Origin: Tritrichomonas musculus
Taxonomy: Eukaryota; Parabasalia; Tritrichomonadida; Tritrichomonadidae
Assembly (NCBI GenBank): GCA_039105265.1
Contig: JAPFFF010000034.1
Span: 930,001 to 994,000 of the forward strand
Direction of reading: 5' to 3'
DNA length: 64,000 nt
The notes beneath the pieces are model-generated. The model saw only the letters and a program-made list of their open reading frames with translations. It was not told the DNA's origin and ran no database searches. Both the position numbers and the translations under genes were made by a program. Below, piece after piece: positions 46,301 through 56,000 of the stretch; the first letter of the stretch is position 1; every line of letters starts with the position of its first letter.

Positions 46301-46571
46301 TATCTTCATAAATATTTTTTAAATTTTTAGTTCCTTTATCAGTGTTCCAAATTACTGTCTCAGGTTGAAGAAACGTGACATTTTCCGAACAAAATAAAGT
46401 GCCATTAACATGTAAATCTTTTGCAACTCCATTTTCGTTTTGAACAAATTTACTAGTATCAATTGCAGGTCCTCCTCCACCTCCTACTTTTGCAAAATTT
46501 TCAAAATCTGTATCGGTCCAAACACCTGTCATTAAATTTTTATTTTCGCACCAAAAATAAAATTGATTCAA
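43380..46571 (-). CDS. Second fibre-like protein, 1,063 residues
   Basis: It starts MNQFYFWCENKNLMTG, then a coiled coil (about 85-150, TTSINANKAQIDTLTTDLNE), a long region of mixed strands with repeated YFPKG motifs (YYFPKGTTEEQI, SYFPKGILIGDG, VYFPKGWAIRYK), and a second coiled coil near the C-terminus (ITNLENTMKNYTERVSTLES, then several EK-rich heptads). It is probably a second elongated surface or connector protein. Its start overlaps the end of the gene at 46568-47047 by four bases (ATGA type), implying a common transcript. Confidence 0.65.
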   Translation of the reverse strand: MNQFYFWCENKNLMTGVWTDTDFENFAKVGGGGGPAIDTSKFVQNENGVAKDLHVNGTLFCSENVTFLQPETVIWNTDKGTKNLKNIYEDIGQIQAADKDELERTMDTKDNVIKANLTTSINANKAQIDTLTTDLNENKTKTTTVETNLNNHLTDYNTFKSNTNTSLISETTARENADTQIKNRLDIIEPVIPKIQNDTYLYPKTYPSVFQNSVQFNFQHSEENKTLTPNQIYSQLQNLDDEGNAKYNFMLQWYPRSTPSADYGKPTTSSNTVSANKVGQKVNDLFDVRKKSFSILDETEDLPKLVFDIKPLFLHSAYVLDGSTSSKNIIELHSALKSIPKLTDSITHFMNDLTFEREVSSEGKVKKEEYIYPRQISRFNGLVLFYNSGNSRHVHSHKIINCLSNFYDDGTTRPSFPLYYFPKGTTEEQIKNGSATKLSKTVSEICHKIVDLDDVEKKEIQLPGEDTSTKRLEVNIQSYFPKGILIGDGSNDKSKTLDVYRQISGLPSIDQEVLEKLKHFTIETLDWEEKDEDGDVAATKQTTLTCNDLVYFPKGWAIRYKRADNKYIVLTSSAFTAIHQWTNQQIVDNYYTQKVVDTAQIGKNKKKGTTFRSVQPQTDSEVFDEIDLDKMNAEREAEHQIIDRIFDYINLTYNALNETDQDLENNHLTNKQLGLIFRNSIFAESMKNSIPLKPLKPQELAAYGFVNFEQHGSEIFDDHGRHAFKTCTYSIDSNSNTILNIELKGIDHYHADHLIIHVFERERDITKLGYALSNIDLVFDVQISSNQIESNLSSKLYTYSITKDANVDKVMIQIIGTFNLKMLEDENDLNFWEDQEENIEPDIELDNRIIVYYQLPANENFKNYLATLGSSSSGGSIDFDTLTRITNLENTMKNYTERVSTLESNVDQIGNVFSADTTESQEYRNKEGFVINNKAQTLALNEEKPVVLTLEEKLKKWQDEELDQLKWLNQGIKEIWSFCAGLSEDLSRLEENQCQCGGSGTVSDDKLTALERKCKNIETDLTFENLTTENRIKILEDKTKNIECDKFYDSRIQLLEEKCSTIE

Positions 46572-47047
46572 TATTCTAATTTTAAGAAAATAATGAAATA
46601 ATCAGGAACTATTATTTTTCTTGTTCGAGTATCTTTAAACCAAACCATAAAGCCTTGTCTCATCTCTGAATCTATTAAATATTTTCTATTATCATCAGGA
46701 ACTTGTAAATTTGCAACATAAACTAAACTATCACAATAATTATTTCGAGGAACAAAACTCGCATGAACAGTATAATTTGATGCAGTATGTCCATCTTTTA
46801 ATAAATAACAATATTGATAAATGATATATCGTTCTTGACCTTGAGTAGGTGTATGAAATTCTGATGGAAATTTATAAACAAATCTATCTTTTTCTAAATA
46901 AAAGTTATCAACTGTTAGACATTCATCTAATTTTTGTTTTTCAGGATTATCTATCTTCCAACCTTGAATTGGATAATAAGTTTTATGAATTTTTGTAGGT
47001 TGAATATTTAATCGAGGATCAATGTTATATGAAATTAATGTTGACAT
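46568..47047 (-). CDS. 159-residue element protein, possible minor capsid protein
   Basis: From Met at 47047 (MSTLISYNIDPRLNIQPTKI); five upstream codons are less likely. Beta-rich with aromatic strands (RYIIYQYCYLLKDG, DSLVYVANLQVPDD, GFMVWFKDTRTRKIIVPDY), compatible with a single jelly-roll or spike-base protein. It lies next to the capsid-type pair. The penton idea is inference from size and place; no sequence signature proves it. Confidence 0.5.
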   Translation of the reverse strand: MSTLISYNIDPRLNIQPTKIHKTYYPIQGWKIDNPEKQKLDECLTVDNFYLEKDRFVYKFPSEFHTPTQGQERYIIYQYCYLLKDGHTASNYTVHASFVPRNNYCDSLVYVANLQVPDDNRKYLIDSEMRQGFMVWFKDTRTRKIIVPDYFIIFLKLEY

Positions 47048-47178
47048 ATTTTTTCTAATCAAATAAAAATTTTACTTATAGCCACTTGGTACTCCATCAT
47101 CATGATATTGAACTCCATCTTGAATTGACCAAGTCCAATAAGTATCAGAACAAATCCACATTTCTGGATGAGCTGTAT

Positions 47179-48897
47179 TTAATATAGTATTATCATCTGT
47201 ATTGGAAAAGTGTATATATTGTAATGTTCTTCTGGCGCAATAGAATCTGCTTTGAATCGAATTAAAACTTCATGATTATCTGTATCAACTCCATCAAATA
47301 CATATCCAGAATTACCTCTCTCTAATTGAAAATTAATTCCAAAATTTGTGTCGTCAAAATATGAATTGACATATTGTGAATAATTATTTTGTAAATCATT
47401 CAAAGGTTGAGATATTGATTCTAAATATTCTGGTGTTGCTTCAATTCCATCTAATTCATTTGCCATTAATTGATATTGAACAAATCTTCCATCCCAAGTA
47501 TTTTCAAATTCTTTTTGTGGATATAATTTCTTATCAATAATTAATTGAACATTTTTATGCATAATATTTCTATAAACAGTATAATCAAAAGGAGACGTTG
47601 GAAACATCATTGTTATATTTGTAGCATTAACTAATGGCATACTTTTTGAAACATATATTCCTTTTTCTGTTATTGGTTGATCAAAAATTACTCTTCTTAA
47701 TTCTTGAGCTGGTACAATTAAAGGTTCTTGAAAAGTTGTCATTAATGATTCTAATACATTTGGTTTAATTCCAAATCCAAACAAATTTGATCTTCCTTCT
47801 CTTATTTTTACACTTCTTGGATTATATTGTAATTTATTATACATGACTCCAAGTGTCACAAAATTAACCCCCGGAGGATTTAATGCAATTCGTGAATCAT
47901 ATTGATCCAAATCGAATGGGATTGATGATAAACATCTAAATGTGTTGAATGTATTATTTTGTGTGGCAATTGTTGTTTGGAGAGAATCGACAGACATTGA
48001 CTGAACAATTAAACCGTATTGATTAATTTGAGAGAAACGATTTGTTATTGGAACATCAGGTGCATTATATTCTATTTGGTCATCAAGGTAGTGAGTCATG
48101 GATCTTTTTCCGACATTCTTTGGAGGAACTTGACACCAAACTAAACCATCTAAACAAAATCTTACTTCTTCTTCTATTTCACCAAGAATTCGATTTGGAT
48201 ATAATCTCCAAGCTTGTAAAACCAATTGATCTGTGAAAGGAATGTTTAAATCTAATTCAACATGCACCCAAGATTTTTCCCCATTGTCCCAAGCAAGATT
48301 CATTATTGGAATATACACTCCACATACGTTTGGAGACATTTTGATTACATTTTCATATAATGAATGAGAGTGAGGTGAATTTAATTTTGAATCACGAGAA
48401 CGAATAGAATTATATGCAAAAGATTCTCGAATCATTTCTGTTTGATGATAATTTGAAATTAATTTACCGTCAACAAAGAATCTTGCTTCATCAATTATTT
48501 CAACAGCATCTTTGAAACCAACAAAGATTTGATTGATCTGACCTTGATCACTTGGTCGCCAACCAATATGATTTCCGTGTTCATCATACAATTTAAAATA
48601 CCAATTTTCTTCTTGATCAAATTGATTTTCAAATGCGACATCAAATTCAACAATCATTGAAATAAAACCTTTTTCTATTTGTGATATTGTATGATTTGAA
48701 TGAGTTAACAATATTCTTGTTTTTTCTGATAACTTTTCTATTGGTAAATCTTTATCATGAAATTCTTCTGAAAATGATGAAAAAGTATTATCTCCTCCAT
48801 TTTTTGATACCAAATTTCTTAAATGATCATTGAAAAAGTTTAATATGTCACCTTCATCATTTCCAAAGTTTCTAAATTGAGCGTTTTGATAAGTCAT
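47179..48897 (-). CDS. Capsid-type protein, copy 2
   Basis: Read from the ATG at 48897 (MTYQNAQFRNFGNDEGD), the start that matches its paralogue at 50725. The two proteins share block after block (DILNFF, GGDNTFS, LIS-YHQ, ESFAYNSIR, LALQAWRLYPNRILGE, WCQVPPKNV, FVQYQLMANELDG, LERGNSGYVFDGVDT). Size, duplication and the neighbouring ATPase make these the best candidates for the double jelly-roll major capsid protein and a paralogue of it. The fold itself was not verified. Confidence 0.65.
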   Translation of the reverse strand: MTYQNAQFRNFGNDEGDILNFFNDHLRNLVSKNGGDNTFSSFSEEFHDKDLPIEKLSEKTRILLTHSNHTISQIEKGFISMIVEFDVAFENQFDQEENWYFKLYDEHGNHIGWRPSDQGQINQIFVGFKDAVEIIDEARFFVDGKLISNYHQTEMIRESFAYNSIRSRDSKLNSPHSHSLYENVIKMSPNVCGVYIPIMNLAWDNGEKSWVHVELDLNIPFTDQLVLQAWRLYPNRILGEIEEEVRFCLDGLVWCQVPPKNVGKRSMTHYLDDQIEYNAPDVPITNRFSQINQYGLIVQSMSVDSLQTTIATQNNTFNTFRCLSSIPFDLDQYDSRIALNPPGVNFVTLGVMYNKLQYNPRSVKIREGRSNLFGFGIKPNVLESLMTTFQEPLIVPAQELRRVIFDQPITEKGIYVSKSMPLVNATNITMMFPTSPFDYTVYRNIMHKNVQLIIDKKLYPQKEFENTWDGRFVQYQLMANELDGIEATPEYLESISQPLNDLQNNYSQYVNSYFDDTNFGINFQLERGNSGYVFDGVDTDNHEVLIRFKADSIAPEEHYNIYTFPIQMIILY

Positions 48898-48928
48898 TTG
48901 TTCTTGCAAAAAAAATTTAGATCTTATC

Positions 48929-50725
48929 TTAGTCATAACCAGTTGGTCTTCCACGTGGGTAATATTGAACACCATCTTGAATTGACCAAGTCCAATAAGT
49001 ATCAGAACAAATCCACATTTCTGGAATTGGTGAAACTTTTGATCCCGCGTCTGTATTTACTTGAATTGTTCCTGCATTATTTTTATAATATGGGTATAAA
49101 TAACGACATTTCTCATCAACTTCAATAAGATTTCCACGGAATTCAATTGAAACAGCTTGATTACCAGTATCAACTCCATCAAATACATATCCAGAATTAC
49201 CTCTCTCCAATTGAAAATTAATTCCAAAACTTGTATTATCAAATGGACACATGAAATATCGATCATGCTGATTCATAATTGGAATCGATTCATAAACATG
49301 ATTTAAAGGTCTAGATATTGATTCTAAATATTCAACTGTTGGTTCAATATACCCATCTAATTCATTTGCCATTAATTGATATTGAACAAATCTTCCATCC
49401 CAAGAATTATCAAACTCAGTTTCTGGATATTTCTTTTTATTAACTGATAATCTAAATTGAGTAAACATTGGATTTTGATAAACTGTTAAGTCATTTGGTT
49501 TACTTGGAAACATTAAAGTAATATTTGTTGCATTCTTTAATGGAATTGATTTTGAAATATCTATTCGTTTTTCTGTAATTCTTGATTCAAATTGATATCG
49601 TGTTAATTCTTGAGATGGAATAATAATTGGTTCTTGTAAAGTTGTCATTAAAGCTTCAATAACATCAGGTTTGACACCAAATCCAGCACAATTTGTACGA
49701 CATTTTTCAATTTTACATTCATTTACATTAACTTCTAATGTATTCAAATCTATTTCATATTTATTCCATTGTGCGACACCAGTCGCATCAGTAACACTCG
49801 ATGCACAATAATAGGCATTATTTGGAAGTGAGTTTTCTGTTGTATCGTTCTTTTTAAAGTTTCCGAACGCACATTGATAAACTTTGGAAACAATGAGTGC
49901 CTCTTGATTAATTTGAACAAAATGATTTGTAATTGGAAGATCAGGTGCATTTAATTCACCATTATTTGCTGATGTCCAAAATTTAATAGCTTCGGCAACA
50001 TTCTTTGGAGGAACTTGACACCAAACTAAACCATCTAATGTGAATTTTATTTCTTCTTCAACTTCTCCTAAAATTCGATTTGGATATAATCTCCAAGCTT
50101 GTAATGCTAATTGATCTGTGAAAGGAATTACAAGTTCCATTTTGACCTGTACTTTCTTATTATTACCTTCAAATGCACTCATTGGAATATAAACACCTGC
50201 AACATTTGGAGACATACAACAAACACTTTCCCATAACGAATGAGAATGAGCAGAATTATACTTTGAATCTTTTGGTCGAATTGAATTATATGCGAAGGAT
50301 TCTCTAACCATTTCACTTTGATGATAACCTGAGATTAATTTTCCATCAACCCAAAATTGTAATTCAGATATGATTTCAACAGCATCTTTGAAACCAACGA
50401 AAATCAAATTTAATTTTTCCCAATCTTTTCCAGTAAACACGTTGGGAGCAATTGTTTTGTTCATTGATAGATTTAAATCTACGATTAATCGAAGAAAACT
50501 TTTCTCTATTTGAGATATTGTATGACCAGAATGAGTTAATCTTATTTTTGTTTTTGTACCAATTGGAATTGTTTCATCTTTGTCATGACATAATTCTTCT
50601 ACAACTGAAAAAGTATTATCTCCTCCATTCTTTTGCACTAATGTCCTCAAATGATTATTGAAAAAGTTTAATATGTCACCTTCATCATTTCCTGTATTCT
50701 TAAATTGTGCGTTTTGATAAGTCAT
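48929..50725 (-). CDS. Capsid-type protein, copy 1 (major capsid candidate)
   Basis: 598 residues from MTYQNAQFKNTGNDEGD. Beta-rich, no signal or membrane segment. It has the length of Polinton double jelly-roll capsid proteins and lies between the membrane-active small protein and the fibre genes, about 0.8 kb from the packaging ATPase. Its paralogue follows directly on the same strand. Which of the two is the main shell protein cannot be told from sequence alone. Confidence 0.72.
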   Translation of the reverse strand: MTYQNAQFKNTGNDEGDILNFFNNHLRTLVQKNGGDNTFSVVEELCHDKDETIPIGTKTKIRLTHSGHTISQIEKSFLRLIVDLNLSMNKTIAPNVFTGKDWEKLNLIFVGFKDAVEIISELQFWVDGKLISGYHQSEMVRESFAYNSIRPKDSKYNSAHSHSLWESVCCMSPNVAGVYIPMSAFEGNNKKVQVKMELVIPFTDQLALQAWRLYPNRILGEVEEEIKFTLDGLVWCQVPPKNVAEAIKFWTSANNGELNAPDLPITNHFVQINQEALIVSKVYQCAFGNFKKNDTTENSLPNNAYYCASSVTDATGVAQWNKYEIDLNTLEVNVNECKIEKCRTNCAGFGVKPDVIEALMTTLQEPIIIPSQELTRYQFESRITEKRIDISKSIPLKNATNITLMFPSKPNDLTVYQNPMFTQFRLSVNKKKYPETEFDNSWDGRFVQYQLMANELDGYIEPTVEYLESISRPLNHVYESIPIMNQHDRYFMCPFDNTSFGINFQLERGNSGYVFDGVDTGNQAVSIEFRGNLIEVDEKCRYLYPYYKNNAGTIQVNTDAGSKVSPIPEMWICSDTYWTWSIQDGVQYYPRGRPTGYD

Positions 50726-50794
50726 CTGTTTTTATGAAGAATTTAAAAAATTCGAAAAGCCAATTTTTTTTAAAATGAAAAACAATTCTATACA

Positions 50795-51076
50795 ATGGCT
50801 TTTGGTTCTTGGATTAAAAAAATAGGAGAGAAAGTTAAAAATTTTGCACAAAAAGCAGTTCCAATAGTTCAAAAAGGTTTACAATTTGCAGCAGATAAAG
50901 TTGCACCTGTCTTAGAAAAAGTTGGAGAAACAGTAGGTGGAACAATTGGTAATATTGCAAGTGGTATTGGAAGAGGTATTCGAACAGTTAATGATAAAGT
51001 TCAACCTTGGTTAGAAACTGGGAAAGAAAAATTCTTACAACCTGCTTATGATAATAATAATTATGGACCTAGTTAA
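50795..51076 (+). CDS. Amphipathic, possibly membrane-active small virion protein
   Basis: 93 residues: MAFGSWIKKIGEKVKNFAQK, then VPIVQKGLQFAADKVAPVLE and a Gly-rich middle (GGTIGNIASGIGRGIR). A cationic amphipathic helix with a Gly-rich hydrophobic part recalls adenovirus protein VI and the small membrane-active proteins of Polinton-like viruses; this analogy is structural, not proven. The ATG at 50775 is in another frame and leads to a 16-codon frame only. Divergent from the capsid gene at 50725. Confidence 0.6.
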   Translation: MAFGSWIKKIGEKVKNFAQKAVPIVQKGLQFAADKVAPVLEKVGETVGGTIGNIASGIGRGIRTVNDKVQPWLETGKEKFLQPAYDNNNYGPS

Positions 51077-51079
51077 AAT

Positions 51080-51211
51080 TTATGAGTACATTCTTCGTCT
51101 AATTTCATCATCTAATGGTGGCTCATTTGGAGGGAAAAGCTTTATAACTCTTAATAATGTGTTCATTAACTCAATCAAAACAAGCGTTCCTAAGAGAATT
51201 TCAATCAGCAT
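51080..51211 (-). CDS. 43-residue single-span membrane protein
   Basis: A short minus-strand frame, MLIEILLGTLVLIELMNTLL, then RVIKLFPPNEPPLDDEIRRR. One hydrophobic helix followed by a polar tail. The gap between two plus-strand genes is almost fully used by it. Similar small membrane proteins are common in dsDNA viral morphogenesis modules; the function here is inferred only from form and place. Confidence 0.5.
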   Translation of the reverse strand: MLIEILLGTLVLIELMNTLLRVIKLFPPNEPPLDDEIRRRMYS

Positions 51212-51262
51212 ATTGTTTTAAATATTTTCAAAAATGTTTAAACAAATTTTATTTTTTTTAAA

Positions 51263-51565
51263 ATGGAATTGAAAATTATTGAACCTATTCAAAATTATTT
51301 AAAAGAGTTTAACACAACTGATGAGTTTAATTTATTCTATTCTAAGAACAAAGAACAACTAGATTCAGAAACAACACATAAACTAAACAAAAAGTATCAT
51401 ATTCAAGGTTATCGTATAACCAAAATCAAAGGTGAATTAATGTTAAAGAAGGTTAATGAAGACGAAGAAAAAGACGATTCAGAAATTTTGAAGATCAAAG
51501 ATGATATTGCAAAAATTAAAATTACTTTGAATGATGTTATAAATTTTATTAACTCTAAGACCTAA
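51263..51565 (+). CDS. 100-residue element protein
   Basis: The ATG follows TTTTATTTTTTTTAAA, a typical right-block leader. N-terminal mixed part (IEPIQNYLKEFNTTDEFNLF) and a C-terminal heptad helix (SEILKIKDDIAKIKITLNDV). Its end overlaps the convergent ATPase gene by 11 bases. Unknown. Confidence 0.6.
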   Translation: MELKIIEPIQNYLKEFNTTDEFNLFYSKNKEQLDSETTHKLNKKYHIQGYRITKIKGELMLKKVNEDEEKDDSEILKIKDDIAKIKITLNDVINFINSKT

Positions 51566-52418
51566 TATATGTATCACCACCTGAAGAACATTGAATAACA
51601 ATCATTGGATGTTCATCTGGATGTTCATGTTTCATTTCATTTAATTGTTGAAATGCATCAAAAAAGTCTTCAAAATCTAAATTACTTGCTGCTTGAGAAT
51701 AAATGTAACGTAATTGTTGTTTATTAAAACCAGGCAATAAATATAAAGTACTTATTTCATTTTTAATATGTGGTTTTAACCCTTTCCAACCTTGAACTAA
51801 TAAGAAATAAGACATATTTGTATGACGACATCTACGTAATAATTGACTAAAAAATGATTCTTCTGACGAGAATAATTTTGAATTTGAAATATCATCAAAT
51901 AATACGATTGAATGTAAATATTCTCGATCAAAATCTTCAACAAATAAAACATTAAATAAGTCATCTAATTGATCTTGTGAAATTTTATTTTTGGTTCTTT
52001 CTCTTCGAATTTTGTAATATAAACTTTTTGCTGCTAATAATTCATCAATACATTTTTCAGCATCTTTTTCACTAACTACAACTGTTGGCATTTGTAATAA
52101 TGGTTTTAATGATAACCAACTTTTATCGTTCTCTTCACCATCTTTTGTAACATAAATTAATAAATGATGAGTATTAAGTATTGAAATTTTAATGATTTCT
52201 TCTAATGCTGTAACTGTTTTTCCCATACTTTGTTTACCTACAATAACATTAACAGAATTATATTTAGCAACGATATCTTCATGAATTGGAGCAATTAAAG
52301 AATCATTCTTTGGACTCAAATTTGATTTTAATCTTGCTTTTATTTTTGATCGAATGTTTTCTTTCTCAAAGTTAACTTCTTCTTCTTCACTATCACTAAA
52401 ATAATCACTGTCACTCAT
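51555..52418 (-). CDS. A32/FtsK-HerA-type DNA packaging ATPase
   Basis: 287 residues. Walker A at 60-68 (VGKQSMGKT), a TxDGEE segment after strand two, Walker B SIVLFDDISN (170-179), then QLLRRCRHTNMSYFLLVQGW, the sensor-like part typical of the poxvirus A32 group. N-terminal 45 residues acidic and serine-rich. It pumps element DNA into the capsid in Polinton-related viruses. Next to the capsid genes, as usual for the family. Confidence 0.9.
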   Translation of the reverse strand: MSDSDYFSDSEEEEVNFEKENIRSKIKARLKSNLSPKNDSLIAPIHEDIVAKYNSVNVIVGKQSMGKTVTALEEIIKISILNTHHLLIYVTKDGEENDKSWLSLKPLLQMPTVVVSEKDAEKCIDELLAAKSLYYKIRRERTKNKISQDQLDDLFNVLFVEDFDREYLHSIVLFDDISNSKLFSSEESFFSQLLRRCRHTNMSYFLLVQGWKGLKPHIKNEISTLYLLPGFNKQQLRYIYSQAASNLDFEDFFDAFQQLNEMKHEHPDEHPMIVIQCSSGGDTYIRS

Positions 52419-52468
52419 TTATTTTTTAAATTCCAACTAAATTATGTAAAAAAAAGATAACAAAATTT

Positions 52469-52960
52469 TTACTCTTCAGTTGTTTCGTCATCTGCTTCAT
52501 CTTCATCCTCGTCAAATTCACTTGATGCTTGTTGAATTGCAGCTACTAATAATTGTTCAATATCTTCTTCAAAATGTTGTCTATCGTCTTTTGGTCCAGT
52601 TTTCAATTTTTCAATTAAACCGTCAACAATTTTATGATAATCTTCTTGAGTTGTTTTATTTCCACGATATCTTCTTTGTTCTTCTTCTGTTGTTAAACCA
52701 TATTCTTGATAAAGTGGTTGTAAAACTAATTGATCCCATACAATTGGATAAGCTTTACATAATAATCTCATTTTGTCAACTGGAATTAAATCAACATAAT
52801 TTGTTTCTGCTAAAGCTTTTTCAGTAACTCTTCCCATAACATATTTCTTAAATTTATTTAATGCTGATAATTTTCTTGGTTTCTTTTCAGGTTTTTTACC
52901 GCTTGAAGCTTTTAATTCTTGTAATAATTTTCTTAACTCACCTATATCTGCGTTACTCAT
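52469..52960 (-). CDS. 163-residue element protein with acidic end
   Basis: From Met at 52960 (MSNADIGELRKLLQELKASS), directly after TTTTATCTTAAAAATT; the upstream hydrophobic codons (MFIFIFILKI) are the AT-rich leader. A basic patch (GKKPEKKPRKLSALNKFKK) and an acidic tail (SEFDEDEDEADDETTEE). No family. By position, part of the packaging/core module. Confidence 0.55.
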   Translation of the reverse strand: MSNADIGELRKLLQELKASSGKKPEKKPRKLSALNKFKKYVMGRVTEKALAETNYVDLIPVDKMRLLCKAYPIVWDQLVLQPLYQEYGLTTEEEQRRYRGNKTTQEDYHKIVDGLIEKLKTGPKDDRQHFEEDIEQLLVAAIQQASSEFDEDEDEADDETTEE

Positions 52961-53046
52961 AATTTTTAAGATAAAAATAAAAATAAACATTTATTTACTT
53001 AAAATATTTCATTAATTGAGGATTATTTTGAATTACACTTGGAATT

Positions 53047-56000
53047 TCAGATGTTTTCGGAATTTGTTTGACTTCGGTTGCTGGTTTTTCTTCTGTTATT
53101 GTTTTTGGAATTGATTATTGTTTTTGGAATTGATTCAGGGATTGGGGTTATTGTTGGTTTTGGTACAATAGCATCGACTTTTCTTTGTAATGGTTTCGTC
53201 TTTGTCTTTTTCTTTGAGATATCTTCTTTATCAATTGTACTCTTTTCTGAAATAACTTCATCGTCATCATCTTTCTTCTTTTTAGCTTTTGAATTTTTCT
53301 TTAAGAGTTTCGTTCTTTCAGATTTTTGTTTCTTAAATTGTTTACTTGATTTAGCTTTTGTATTAATTGTTGGTTTCTTTGGTTTGATTTCAACCTCTTC
53401 ACTTTCTTCTTCAACTTTTTCAATTGCTTTTTGTTGTTGTTCCATTTCTTCTTTTGCTTTAAAGCGTAAAGGTAAATTCTTTCGACCTCTTCTTGGTAAA
53501 ACTTGTATCATATTATTTTTGGTTTTGACCACTTCAGGTTGATCAACTTTCGTAGGTAATAAGTTAATTTTCTTTCCTGGTTCAATTTTTGTTAATGTCA
53601 TTGGTTTTTCAGATATTGGGCTTACAATCGGTTTCTTTTCAATTGGTGTTTCTTTCTCTTCTGTCATTGTTGTTTTTGATGAAAATAAATTATTAGTATT
53701 TGAATTAGATGAATAAGGTACAACAGGTTTAGGAGGAGCGTTTTCATTAAATTGAGACATTATTGATGTTTTTCCATTTAATTTATTTTTCTTTTGTTGT
53801 TCCATTAATAATGATCTAATTGATATACCTTTTGCACTTTGTTGAATTAAACTAGTTATTCCACCTTCATAATTTTTAGACCATACACTTTCTTCTTTCT
53901 TTTCACTTCCATCATTAATTGTAGGCATTGTATTCGTATCAGTCGTTGTTGTTGTTGTCGTTGTCGTTGTTGCTGGTGTTGTTGTTGCTGCAGGTTTATT
54001 CATTGTTGTACCTATGAAATTATTTCTTAATGCACCACCAATTCCAACAGATGTATTGTTATTTGAATTCTTTTCAGATTCTTTTTGTCTTGCTTCATTC
54101 ATCATATTATTAATGTCAGATAATGCAGTATCGGTTTCCATATTTTTATAACGTTCGAATCCAATTTCAGTTAATCCTACTTTTCGTCTCATCGAATTCA
54201 AATCACTTAGTTTTAATTCAACCTTCTTTTTATGTTCTTTCTCTTTATCGTCTTTCTTCTTCTCTTCATCCCATTCTTTTTGAGCTTCTTTTTCTAAATT
54301 CTGTAATATTATTATTGTTGGCTCTAAATTATTCACAGGTTTATCTTGATAATCCGAATATTTCAAAGGTGTGTGTTCTTTCTTGTAATGTTCTTTGAGT
54401 TGTTTATATATCTTATTTGTTTTAAAGATATATCTATTCAATTTTAGGTATCGTTCTAAATCATCTAAGTTTGGATATAATTGAACCAAATTTTGATATG
54501 TTTCTGAAGAATCATCTGTATGCTTATGATATTCTGATAACATAGTTTTGAAATACTCTTCTTTTTCTTTCGTGACTTCCTTTTTATATTCTTCATAAGC
54601 AGGTCTAATATGATCTATTTTAACATCTGAATCTTTCAATGGATTTGTTGGATCTTTATTCAAAATATATTTTTTAACTACACTCTCTACAGAATCTCTT
54701 GACATTTTTCCATTTTTCTTTTCTATTGAATTATGATCGTCAATTAATGGCAAAAATGCTATCTTTTCTAAGACATGTATCCAATTTGGATTCTTAGGAT
54801 CTTCATGAAAACTATTTAAATCATTTGGATTCACTTTCTTATTAAAATGATTTTCATAATCAGGAATGAACTCAATAATTGTTTGTAACGCATCCAAATT
54901 ATCAGAATTAACACTTAACTTCTCCAACATATCGGTTGAAATTTGATGATCTTTATCTTTGTTCTTATTGATTGAATCTATTGAATCTATTAATTTATTC
55001 TTCGAATCTGTTTTTGATTTCTTTGATAAATCTTTCACCTCTTTTATAAATTGTTTCATATCTTGAATCGTTAACGTTCCAATACCATTTTGAGTTTTAT
55101 ATGATTTTATTGCAGTATCGAAGTCAACTCTATTCTTTTTCGTGTGTCCTAAATAATTTTCATATTCTCTCCAAACAATATTTGCCTTGTTAGCGATTTT
55201 TGCAATATTGAAATCAAAATCTAAATTCTCATCTTGTACTCTCCAATTGACTCCGTAAGTTGTTTTTAAATATTTTGCATATTGCATCATTTGATTTATT
55301 GTTATATCCATACCGAATGCTGTTTCATATCTTTGTCTGAGAGGTTCTAAGGTAGCATATTTCATTTTATCATAAGGAGTAAAATACTCGGCTGGAATTG
55401 GCTTATCTTTATTTTTAGAATTATATTTGTTTATCAATTCATGATATTCATTATTTTCTGAATATTTATTGACATACGCTAAGTAATTTTTAAGATATTT
55501 GATATCTCTTCCTTCTTTATTCCATTGTTTAATTGTTGAATCAATGGGGAAATCAAGATTGAATATTTTCTTATATTTTTGCAATTCACCTTGCAATTCA
55601 ATTTTATAATTACCTGTATCTTCATCTTTATAATTTTGAATGATTTTCTCTCGTTCATCCAAAGATAATTTCATCCAACCATCTTTTCCTTTGAATTTGT
55701 CATAAACGCGTTCAATTTCTGATATTTCTTTTTCCAATTCTTCACAAAATTTCTTTGGACTTCCTGTATATGAATCATCTTTTGGAGCTTTGGGATTCAA
55801 ATAATTGTATTTCGTTAATAATAATGTTTGATAAGTCTTATAACAATGGTATTCATTTTCTGCAAATATATCATCAATACTTTTGACATTATCACCTGTT
55901 AAACCATGTGAATCATTATATAAATCAACTAATTTATCAATTCCTCTGAAACTATCTAATTTTTCCTTTTCTTTCTGATATCTCTTTTCAATTTTTTCTA

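Noticed and set aside
34817-52960. Search for an adenovirus-type cysteine protease gene
   Set aside because: No frame with the expected His, Asp/Glu and Cys spacing was recognised; it may lie beyond the right edge.
53078-53542. A 154-codon plus frame
   Set aside because: Antisense of the Lys/Glu-rich end of the giant protein; Phe/Ser-rich shadow.
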